64,000 bases of DNA from Pleomorphomonas sp. NRK KF1. GTDB taxonomy: Bacteria > Pseudomonadota > Alphaproteobacteria > Rhizobiales > Pleomorphomonadaceae. Below, piece after piece: positions 55,116-62,848 of this stretch; position 1 is the stretch's first letter, and the number at the start of each line of letters is the position of its first letter. The notes under the pieces are model-generated. The model saw nothing but the letters and a program-made list of their open reading frames with translations, was not told where the DNA came from and did not search any database. Made by a program: the position numbers and the translations under genes. Where the stretch lies: the NCBI RefSeq assembly GCF_023721755.1, contig NZ_JAMDLH010000001.1, positions 868,001 to 932,000 on the forward strand. The letters run 5' to 3'.

Positions 55116-56318
55116 TCAGGCCTCCGCCCGGCTGATCACCCCGTTGAGCCAGCCGCCCAGGGCATCGAGCGATTGCGGCCCGTCGGCAAGTGCCGAAAAT
55201 GCAGCGCCGTCGAAGGATGCATAAGCGCGCGTCTCGCTCTTGCCGTAGATTCCGTCGAAGCGCTTCAGGGCATCGAACAGAGCCAGTTCGGCCAGCGTGC
55301 CCTGGCTTTGGCCTATCCTTGCCTGCACCGGCTTCTCGAAAGCCTTGGCGAGCGAGCGAGGTTGGGCGCTGCCTGCCTCGACGAGCAGCGTCGACGCGCG
55401 GGCGTAGGGCGCGGTCGAGCCCTTCTTGGCGCCGGGCGAAATGGTGGCAATGAGATGCAGCAGGTGCTCAGCTACCTTGGCCGGCAACGCGCGATCGACG
55501 TCCGACCCGGCCCAACCCTCGGGCCGGACACCGGTGATGTTCGAGACGAGCAGCGGCACATCGATCACCACATACTCGTAGAACAGCCCGGAAGTGAGCT
55601 CGGTGTCGAAGATGCCGGCCGAACCGGAATCCTCGTCGGGATCGCGGTTCTTTAGATCGTCGACCACGGTGAAGTAGTCGGTCTCCGACTCCTGGGCATG
55701 CACGGTGAAGGCATGTGCGACGTGTATGGCCGCGTCGGTGTTGGCATTCGGATCGGAGGTGACCATCCGGCCGAACAGCGCCGCCTCGAGGCCAGCGGCA
55801 AGCGTGCCGGCACTCTCCCTCATGGCGGCAAAGTTCGCCTTGGCGTCCTTGCCCTTGAAACGGGCCTCGGCGGCGGTGGCCGCAGCTTCGGCCGTTGGAT
55901 TGTCCTTGAGGATGGCGATCGCCTCCTGGGTGAGGAAGCGCAGTTCCGGCCAACCGAGCAACAGCGCCTGCCGTTTGCGCACATCGTCGGCCTTGTCGCC
56001 GTAGATGGCACGCGACAGCGCCTTGCCTACCTCAGCGAGCGCCGCCTTGTCGACACCGGGCAGCGCTTTGGCAACCTCGGGACCGATCTCGTATTCGAAG
56101 ATCTCGCGCGAACGGACGGAGAGTTCGAGGCCGGTATGACGAAGGCTCCAGTCGTCCTCGGCGGTGCGCCAGTGCCGCTTCAGGCATTGCGAGGAGACGC
56201 GCGTGCGCACCGATCCGCCGTAACTGACGCGCTTGGCAAGGCCAGCGTCGTCGCGGTTGAGCAGCACGGCAGGATAGGAGACGAGCGAGTGGATCTGGAT
56301 GAAACGCGGCAACGGCAT
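55116..56318 (-). CDS. cas7: Cascade backbone subunit Cas7e (Cse4)
   Basis: A 400-residue backbone subunit that coats the spacer RNA. The start FIQIHSLVSYPAVLLNRDDA and RVSSQCLKRHWR are family hallmarks; the thumb and the segment DTELTSGLFYEYVVIDVPLL are intact. It lies 39 bp after cse2 and 4 bp before cas5e. It is longer than E. coli Cas7 (363) because of an Ala-rich helical insertion near residues 140-180. Confidence 0.96.
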   Translation of the reverse strand: MPLPRFIQIHSLVSYPAVLLNRDDAGLAKRVSYGGSVRTRVSSQCLKRHWRTAEDDWSLRHTGLELSVRSREIFEYEIGPEVAKALPGVDKAALAEVGKALSRAIYGDKADDVRKRQALLLGWPELRFLTQEAIAILKDNPTAEAAATAAEARFKGKDAKANFAAMRESAGTLAAGLEAALFGRMVTSDPNANTDAAIHVAHAFTVHAQESETDYFTVVDDLKNRDPDEDSGSAGIFDTELTSGLFYEYVVIDVPLLVSNITGVRPEGWAGSDVDRALPAKVAEHLLHLIATISPGAKKGSTAPYARASTLLVEAGSAQPRSLAKAFEKPVQARIGQSQGTLAELALFDALKRFDGIYGKSETRAYASFDGAAFSALADGPQSLDALGGWLNGVISRAEA

Positions 56319-56357
56319 TTGGAGCCCCCCGGAAACGAGATCAAGCGGAATGAGATG

Positions 56358-56888
56358 TCAGCCGGCGGACGGACGCTCGGCACGGTTGAGTTCGCGGTAG
56401 TAGCCTTGGGCGATGCGGAAACGCAGGCGGACAACCTCGTCAACCTCTCCCCGATGATCGGCGAGCAGCAGGTTGGCAAGATCCGTCCAGTCGACCGGGA
56501 CCTGCTTGGCGGCAAGATGGCGAGCGAGGATGCCGATCTGATCGATCAGCATGTCGCCACTGGCCGCCATCAGCTTGGAAAAGCGCACTTCGCTAAGTCC
56601 GGCCTCGGCCAGCGCCTTGCCACTGCGCGACTGAAAGCCGTTGCCGGAGGTGAGCGCGATGGCTTGCACGATCGCTGCCCAGGCCAACGCTTCTTCCTCG
56701 CGGATGTTAATGTCTTGCTTGGCCAAGGCCTGATGGAAGGCAGGCTGCCCGAGCACGGTGGCCGGATCGTTGCGGCGCAGGCTGGCCTTGGCGCCCGGGC
56801 CGAGCGCTTCGCCGGCAATCACGGCGGCCAGCCGAAAGAAGAGGGAGGTCTTCGGTTCGTCGGGGACGACGGCGGTTTCGTCAGTCAT
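56358..56888 (-). CDS. cse2: Cascade small subunit Cse2 (Cas11e)
   Basis: A 176-residue all-helical small subunit that stabilises the R-loop. It starts MTDETAVVPDEPKTSLFFRL and has KASLRRNDPATVL and FSKLMAASGDMLIDQIGILA, typical of Cse2. ATG 56888 overlaps the cas8e stop by 8 bp; the longer open frame upstream is a shadow of cas8e. Confidence 0.94.
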   Translation of the reverse strand: MTDETAVVPDEPKTSLFFRLAAVIAGEALGPGAKASLRRNDPATVLGQPAFHQALAKQDINIREEEALAWAAIVQAIALTSGNGFQSRSGKALAEAGLSEVRFSKLMAASGDMLIDQIGILARHLAAKQVPVDWTDLANLLLADHRGEVDEVVRLRFRIAQGYYRELNRAERPSAG

Positions 56889-58545
56889 CGGGCATCTCCT
56901 CGGCGGCAAGTTCGGCGTCGAGATCGGCCCAGCGGTAGGCGGGCATGGGCTGGTCGGCCGCGGCGAGCCGGTTGCCGAACTGCTTGCGGAAACAGGCGTT
57001 GAAAACGTCCTCGGCGGCAACGCGAATCCGCCAGTGACGGGCGGCGGCATCGGGCGCAGCGGCGATGGCGTCTCCAAGCACACGCGTTCCGATGCAGAAC
57101 AGGCGGTTCCTGATCCAGTCGGCACGAACACGCTCGATGGCCGCCTTGTCCCCCACCACCTCGACCTCATCGGCGAGATCATCGAAGAAATGAACGTCGA
57201 GTAGTGTATCGAACCGGCCACCTGCGTCGCCCGCCCGCGACTTCGTCGTATCGTCATCTCGTGTGCGCTCTCCTGCCTCGCTGCGCGGAGCACCGGAGAA
57301 CACCGCCATCAGCGCGGGAAACAGGACCTGGCGGGCAAAGGCGCCGGCATCCTGCACCCGATCACGGGCTATGGCGGCGATCTCATCGGTCTCCTTGGGG
57401 CGGCGACCGAAACCAGCCGACACCAGTCGCGAAATCGGCACACGGCGCTCGTGATAGCCCTCAGTCTTGCCCTGACCGCGCACCAGCACCCGGCCAAGCA
57501 TGACGAGGTCTCCATCGGCATCGAGATCGTCGAGCGACTGTAGCGGCGATGGCACCACCGTTTCGCCCTTCTTGTTCATCTGCGGAAACATCAGGCGGAC
57601 AAGCTGCTGATAGGACCAGCCGCGGGCGTCGGCGGTGAAGGCCTTTCGCCCCTCCTTGTCGACGATTACCGGCGTCCAGAGGTCGCCGGTGTCGCCCTTG
57701 GCTGCCCTAGCCTCGATACGGGGCGCCTTGGTGCTGATGGCGAGGGCGACGAGCCTGCCACCTCGCTCGACCAGGCGCACGCGCCGGCAGACATCGATGA
57801 AGTTGAGATCGAGCTGATCGAGCCGCAGGGACGTGGCGCCGTCCCAGGGAAGCAACCAAGTTAGCGCGATGCCGCCCTGCGGCAGGTAGCCGAGGGCCAT
57901 CGACAACTCGGCCCGCTTCTCCAGAGCGCGGCGGCAGTCGGCAACGAAGCTGTCTCCCGACAGCCGATCTCTCGTCCCACCGAAACCAGGCCGGCTGGCG
58001 AAGCCGCCGTTCATGCGGGCAATGCCGTAGTTGCCGGCGCCAAGGAAGCCCTCCTGCGTCTGCAGGCTGACGAGTGCATAGAGCCAGAGTTCTGCATCGT
58101 CCGCCGGCAGGGCACCGGCTTTGATATCGTGGCTCTTCGACATGACCAGCATGTCGAGTTCATCCGGCGTATCGACAGGCTTGAAACCGGCCAGCTTGCC
58201 GCCCGGCACCGGCGCTTGAAGGAGGGCTGGCCGGTCCGGCGGGCTGATCAGGGCGAAGGCTGCGCAGTCGGGATCATCTGGGGTGAGCGAGAGCAGCAGA
58301 GCGCGCCAGCTCTCCTCGTCCTCCGGCAGATCGGTCCGCCCGGCTCTCGTCAGAGCCAGCACCGCAAGCTGAACCAGGAGCGCGTGCCAAACGTGTCGCT
58401 GGTGCGGACGAAGGCGGCTGAAATCGCCTATTTCACCGCACACCAAAGCGGCGAGGGTTCCCGGCAAAGTCCGCCGGGATCTGTTCAGCCCCGACGGATC
58501 GGATGATGTGATAAGAGGTGTATCGAGGAGGTTGAACGCAATCAT
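56881..58545 (-). CDS. cas8e: Cascade large subunit Cas8e (Cse1)
   Basis: A 554-residue large subunit that reads the PAM and recruits Cas3. It begins MIAFNLLDTPLI, and contains PHQRHVWHALLVQLAVLALT, then SLQTQEGFLGAGNYGIARMN (the loop region near the PAM) and a C-terminal four-helix bundle. I chose the ATG at 58545 (TGATG overlap with the cas3 stop, GGGAGG upstream) over the adjacent GTG. Confidence 0.95.
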   Translation of the reverse strand: MIAFNLLDTPLITSSDPSGLNRSRRTLPGTLAALVCGEIGDFSRLRPHQRHVWHALLVQLAVLALTRAGRTDLPEDEESWRALLLSLTPDDPDCAAFALISPPDRPALLQAPVPGGKLAGFKPVDTPDELDMLVMSKSHDIKAGALPADDAELWLYALVSLQTQEGFLGAGNYGIARMNGGFASRPGFGGTRDRLSGDSFVADCRRALEKRAELSMALGYLPQGGIALTWLLPWDGATSLRLDQLDLNFIDVCRRVRLVERGGRLVALAISTKAPRIEARAAKGDTGDLWTPVIVDKEGRKAFTADARGWSYQQLVRLMFPQMNKKGETVVPSPLQSLDDLDADGDLVMLGRVLVRGQGKTEGYHERRVPISRLVSAGFGRRPKETDEIAAIARDRVQDAGAFARQVLFPALMAVFSGAPRSEAGERTRDDDTTKSRAGDAGGRFDTLLDVHFFDDLADEVEVVGDKAAIERVRADWIRNRLFCIGTRVLGDAIAAAPDAAARHWRIRVAAEDVFNACFRKQFGNRLAAADQPMPAYRWADLDAELAAEEMPDD

Positions 58546-61172
58546 CACGCCTCCCTGCGTAGCAGGCCGTGCCTCCCATACAAGACCTGGGTCTCGCCAA
58601 GTTCAAATTGAATTTCGCCGTTGTCCACTCGCATAAGTGATGTTTCTGCAACGTCTGCATGCCACCAGTGCGGAATTACTAGCCGACGCACAGTCTTGCC
58701 AAACGGCCCGATCGTGCCCTCCGGAAGGTCGATCATCGGACCGGCGTCACCGAGGCGCGTAGCGGCTCGCTCCTCGGGATCGATCCAGTTGCAGTGGTCC
58801 ATGAACGGCTTGTCGCGCCGGAGACAGGCGCCGCGCGCCGTGCCGCCATCGGCGAACGCTCCCCCCTCAAGTTCGCTCCAGTGCTGGCGCCAGAGGTCGC
58901 GGATTTCGTCCGGCACGCTCTCGACCAGTGCCTCGCGCGCCTCGGGGTGCAGCGCTCGCTCGACGAGGTCTCGATTGTCGGCTGGAATGGTCCAGAGCGG
59001 CCGGCCGATCAGAAGGCGCCGCGTCAGCTCCAGAACGACGACATCGGGATAGATGCCGCGCGCCCCTCCCCGTTTATCCTTCATCGGCCCGAGGCCGTGG
59101 CTGTCGACACCGCGCCGCCGGCCGCTCAGGAGATCGCCGAGGTCGCCGGGCGGGACGAGCACCAGCGCATTCGGATCGAGAAAGATAGCCGGCCTTTTGC
59201 GCCGTTCGCCGTCAGGCTCGCTCGCATGCCGATGCAGGCGACCGAGCCGCTGCAACAGCACGTCGATCGGGCAAAGGTCCGAGATGAGGTAATCCGCATC
59301 GATATCAAGGCTCTGCTCGAGCGTCTGGGTCCCCACGATGACGCGCCCCCCGGGTGGACGCGCCTTGCCGACTGCCACCTCCACCGCACGGTCGAGCAAC
59401 AGCCGGTCCTCGCGGGCGAAACGCCCGTGGTGCAGGGTTGGCACGCCTTCCACCCGGAACAGCAACGGCGAAGCCGGGCCGAGCCTGCGCTCGAGCGCCT
59501 GTTGCGTCGCGATGGCGGCGGAAACGGTATTTCGGATCACTAGCACCTTGGCGCCCTCGGCCGCGGACAGCGCCGCCCGCTCCGCGACGGCTTCAGCGTC
59601 GTCGATAAGGCTCGCGACCTCGAGCGCAACACGCTTCTCGCGACCACTCGCGGCAATGCCGATCACCTCGCCACCGAGGCGGGTATTGGCGGTGATCGCC
59701 GGATAGGGCAGACGCGTTGCCGCTTCGAGATCGGGAAGGACAGTTTCGGCGGCCCGCAGATTGCCGTGGGCGGCGTGGCCGATCGAAGCGTAGCGAACAC
59801 GCATGCGCGCGCTGAGTGTCGCCGAGAGCAGCGCCGCCTCGCCACCGGCGGCTAAATGATCAGAGAGGAGTTCTTCGGTGAGAGCGCTCATGTAGGCGTC
59901 CGACGCATGCACCTCGTCGATCACCAGCATCAGCCGCATCAGCGCCGCGCCGCGCATCTCGGCGTGCTTCACCTTGAGAACCGACATCAAGGCCTGATCG
60001 ATGGTGCCGACGCCGATCAGCCCGGTGAAGTAGCGCTTCGGATGCTGGTGCGCCCAGGTCGGCGGCTGGCGCGCGTCGCCTTCGGTCTCATCCTGGGCGT
60101 CACGCGCGTCGGGCAAGCCTCCGGCGCCGCTGTCATCGAGGTATCCCGGAACGGCGAGAACGACGGCCGGTGGACCATCCGGCCAGAGGGCTCGCACCAG
60201 CCGCTCCACTCGGCCGTGAAGCTGCGCCGCCGCCGTTCGGGTCGGCAATGCGAAATACAGCCCGTCGACCGCGCCGGCGCGCAAGCGCATGACGAAGCGC
60301 CAGAGGGCAGCCTCGGTCTTGCCGGAACCGGTCTCGGACTCGAGGATGGCGAGCGCTCCGGGGGCGGACGCGAAGGCCGCTTGGGCCAATGTTGGCGCAA
60401 AGCCGAATGTGGCGCGGAAATCCAGTTCCTCCGGCAAGCGTGTTCGCCATGGAATGGCGTCGAGCCCGATACGAACGAGCCAAGCCTCGGCCCAGGCCGA
60501 CAGTCGATCGGCGGGCGGGCTGTTCTGCCAGTCCGAGGAGGCAATCCAGTCGGCGAGCATGGCCAAGCCCGCCACGGCATGGATCAACGGCGATGCAAGG
60601 GGCGTCGGCGCCGACGCATCGAAGGCAGCGGGAAACTGGAGGTCGGCGGCGCGGCGCAGCCGATACAGCTCGCGACAGGGATCGTAGGCGCCATCCGGAC
60701 GCCAGTGCCGGCGATACCCAAGGACCAGGTTCTGGTCCGGGTTTGTCGGATCTTCGGCCCACGGCTTGCCGTGGTGCGAGAGCACCGCGTGGAACAGGTC
60801 CGAAAGCTGCGCGTCATCTCCCCAGTTGTCGAGCCCTTTTGCCACCAGGGCGCAGATGTCGTCGTAGAGGCCAAGGATCGGCGCGACGTGCCCGACCATT
60901 GGCGCGCCGGGAAAGCGCCGGGCCTGGAAACCTGCGTTGACCTTGCCGAGGTCATGTAGAAACACAAACCAGCCAAGCCTTTCGATCGAGATGTCCGAAA
61001 GTTGGTCCACATCGGCGAGCCGGCTGAGGCGGGTTCGGATACCCGGCAGACGGCACAAGGCCACAAAAATCGCAGCGACGTCACGGCAATGGTCGCGGAG
61101 ATCCTGACTGCTGCCGTCGGTGCCTAGCTTACCCCAGGCCGGGGAAGGAAGGGAGTTTTCAGAACGGGGCAT
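58545..61172 (-). CDS. cas3: CRISPR-associated helicase/nuclease Cas3
   Basis: An 875-residue effector that unwinds and shreds target DNA after Cascade binding. The N-terminal HD nuclease has His near 28 and WFVFLHDLGKVNAGFQ with HD at 73-74. The SF2 helicase has Walker A ESETGSGKTEAAL, DEVH in LVIDEVHASDAYM, SAT in LLSATLSARM, and motif VI near LQRLGRLHRH. The C-terminal domain is present. ATG 61172 has AAGGA 6 bp upstream. It heads the cas operon; 99 bp separate it from the upstream nuclease gene. Confidence 0.97.
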   Translation of the reverse strand: MPRSENSLPSPAWGKLGTDGSSQDLRDHCRDVAAIFVALCRLPGIRTRLSRLADVDQLSDISIERLGWFVFLHDLGKVNAGFQARRFPGAPMVGHVAPILGLYDDICALVAKGLDNWGDDAQLSDLFHAVLSHHGKPWAEDPTNPDQNLVLGYRRHWRPDGAYDPCRELYRLRRAADLQFPAAFDASAPTPLASPLIHAVAGLAMLADWIASSDWQNSPPADRLSAWAEAWLVRIGLDAIPWRTRLPEELDFRATFGFAPTLAQAAFASAPGALAILESETGSGKTEAALWRFVMRLRAGAVDGLYFALPTRTAAAQLHGRVERLVRALWPDGPPAVVLAVPGYLDDSGAGGLPDARDAQDETEGDARQPPTWAHQHPKRYFTGLIGVGTIDQALMSVLKVKHAEMRGAALMRLMLVIDEVHASDAYMSALTEELLSDHLAAGGEAALLSATLSARMRVRYASIGHAAHGNLRAAETVLPDLEAATRLPYPAITANTRLGGEVIGIAASGREKRVALEVASLIDDAEAVAERAALSAAEGAKVLVIRNTVSAAIATQQALERRLGPASPLLFRVEGVPTLHHGRFAREDRLLLDRAVEVAVGKARPPGGRVIVGTQTLEQSLDIDADYLISDLCPIDVLLQRLGRLHRHASEPDGERRKRPAIFLDPNALVLVPPGDLGDLLSGRRRGVDSHGLGPMKDKRGGARGIYPDVVVLELTRRLLIGRPLWTIPADNRDLVERALHPEAREALVESVPDEIRDLWRQHWSELEGGAFADGGTARGACLRRDKPFMDHCNWIDPEERAATRLGDAGPMIDLPEGTIGPFGKTVRRLVIPHWWHADVAETSLMRVDNGEIQFELGETQVLYGRHGLLRREA

Positions 61173-61271
61173 TCACGTCCTTCCAGTGTCGAGCCAAGCA
61201 GAACTCAACGGATAAGAGAGAAAGACCGTGCGGAATTCGCTGAAAGCCAAAAAGAACGCTAACCGGAGCGA

Positions 61272-61997
61272 CTAAGCCAATTGTCCGAGCTCTTCAAACC
61301 GCCGGACAAGTGAAGAGAAATGGAAATCCTCCAGCGTGATGAGCGCTACATCGAGAGCGTGTGCCTTGCCGTGGAGTTGGCGATAGCGCGGAAGATCGCG
61401 TCGCTCGTCATAGAGATCGGTCGAAACCACCAGCGCGGTTCTGTCATCTTCGCCGCCAAAATGATCTAGCGTGTTGTCGGCCTCATGAAGAGCTGAGGTC
61501 AGCCGCTCGCGCTGCGCTTCGTCGCCAATTTCGAAGCGCGACCACAAAGCTTTGCATGAAGCAAAGACCAGCCGCTCGCCGAACCGGGCGATGACATCGA
61601 CCTCGTTGATGCCGTCATAAGGGCCGGAGACCCAACGCAGCACCTGGCCGGCCCGCACTTCGTCAGCCTTGGCCTGCAAAGCGGCCAGCGCGGCATATTC
61701 TTCAAGCCAACCACCGCGCACATAGCGCATAGAGGCGGCTCCGAGGAACCAACCCGTGCCACTTCGCTTCGCGACTCCCTCTCTCTCTATGGCGCCCAAC
61801 AAACTCAGCACCTGCGGGCCTGGATTGTCGGAACTCCTGCGCTGCAACAGAATGCTTCGGGCAATCTCGAAGGCCTGGTAGTTCTCGCCGATCAAGCGGG
61901 TCAGCCTGGCGCGCGACTGCATCTCCTGCGGATCGATACTCGGACCGTTGAAGCTCACGCCACGGGTCGACAGCAACTCAGCGATAGTGCACACCAT
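61272..61997 (-). CDS. Card1/DUF1887-like PD-(D/E)xK nuclease without CARF domain
   Basis: A 241-residue protein. Residues about 1-90 are helical and end in a winged-helix-like stretch (SLLGAIEREGVAKRSGTGWF). Residues 91-240 match the nuclease half of Card1/Can2-type CRISPR ancillary proteins: GGWLEEY (E99/E100), NEVDV (D134) and FASCK (S147, K149). Family enzymes are DNA/RNA nucleases switched on by cyclic oligoadenylate through an N-terminal CARF; that domain is not here. The usual Glu of E-x-K is Ser, which may be a family variant or loss of activity. The start overlaps the upstream DHH gene stop by one base. Confidence 0.65.
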   Translation of the reverse strand: MVCTIAELLSTRGVSFNGPSIDPQEMQSRARLTRLIGENYQAFEIARSILLQRRSSDNPGPQVLSLLGAIEREGVAKRSGTGWFLGAASMRYVRGGWLEEYAALAALQAKADEVRAGQVLRWVSGPYDGINEVDVIARFGERLVFASCKALWSRFEIGDEAQRERLTSALHEADNTLDHFGGEDDRTALVVSTDLYDERRDLPRYRQLHGKAHALDVALITLEDFHFSSLVRRFEELGQLA

Positions 61998-62848
61998 TAC
62001 CTGCGTCCCGCGTGTGTTCTTTCAATCATGTCCGCAAGCCGTCGAGAAAAGGCGCCAACATCGTCAATGGCGTGGCGAGGCGCCCCCCAGAACCCCGTTT
62101 CCGGAAGCGCGCCACCATACCAACAGCCGGGAGTCGCTTTCAAAGCATCAATGATCGAACCGCGGCCGAAGAAGGCTACGCTTTGCGGCATGATGACCAG
62201 GGTATCCGCCTCTTCGCGATCGGGGCCACCATACTCCGGCAGCAGGAAGTCCATGATGGCCGAGGCAGTCCGCGCCTCCGTGTCGACGACGAGAAGCCCC
62301 CCCTCCCGGCGGGATGCGGCGATGGCGCGTCGCGACATGGCCTCGATGTCCGAGGTTATGCCCTGAGCGGCCCGATCGTCATCGCGGATCTTTCGGATCT
62401 CGCTTGCAGAGGCACAGACCGAGCGCATCCCACGCGCGTGACCAATATCATTCGCCTCCACCAGCGTGCGTCGGCGCGTCCATTCGACCGGGGCACCCCT
62501 GCCCCTCAAGAGATCGAACACCTGACGGAGTGAGGAGGGCTGGCCAACGCCGGCCCTTGGTCCGTGATGGTCGATCTCGATGACAGCCGACCGCTCGATG
62601 TCGTCCGGAAGGTCATATGCAAGTTCGACCAGAATAGGTGTTTCCCCGGCGGCAATTGCCGCTCGGATTTCCGGAAGATAGGACGAGGCTGCCGCCCCCC
62701 AGGCCAGCCGCTTGTCGGCAATGCGATCCTCGAAACCGGCTTCGCGAAGAAGAGCGGCTACCTCGATCATCTCAAGATCCCTGCCGCCGAGGAAGAACCT
62801 CACGCCGTCGCTCGCCCGCGACCTTCCTTCAGCTTCAGGCATGAACAT
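61997..62848 (-). CDS. DHH-motif protein, NrN-like putative phosphodiesterase
   Basis: A 283-residue protein. RFFLGGRDLEMIEVAALLRE opens a Rossmann-like half; PILVELAYDLP and VIEIDHHG carry a DHH triad at residues 93-95. EANDIGHARGM (131-141) and CWYGGALPETGFWG (242-255) are further conserved-looking blocks. DHH enzymes (GdpP, NrnA, NrN) cut cyclic or linear dinucleotides using Mn2+. The first motif (usually H-x-D-x-D) is degenerate here (GRDLE), so catalysis is uncertain. It overlaps the CorA-like gene upstream by 14 bp and the nuclease downstream by 1 bp, a tight translational unit. Confidence 0.6.
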   Translation of the reverse strand: MFMPEAEGRSRASDGVRFFLGGRDLEMIEVAALLREAGFEDRIADKRLAWGAAASSYLPEIRAAIAAGETPILVELAYDLPDDIERSAVIEIDHHGPRAGVGQPSSLRQVFDLLRGRGAPVEWTRRRTLVEANDIGHARGMRSVCASASEIRKIRDDDRAAQGITSDIEAMSRRAIAASRREGGLLVVDTEARTASAIMDFLLPEYGGPDREEADTLVIMPQSVAFFGRGSIIDALKATPGCWYGGALPETGFWGAPRHAIDDVGAFSRRLADMIERTHAGRR

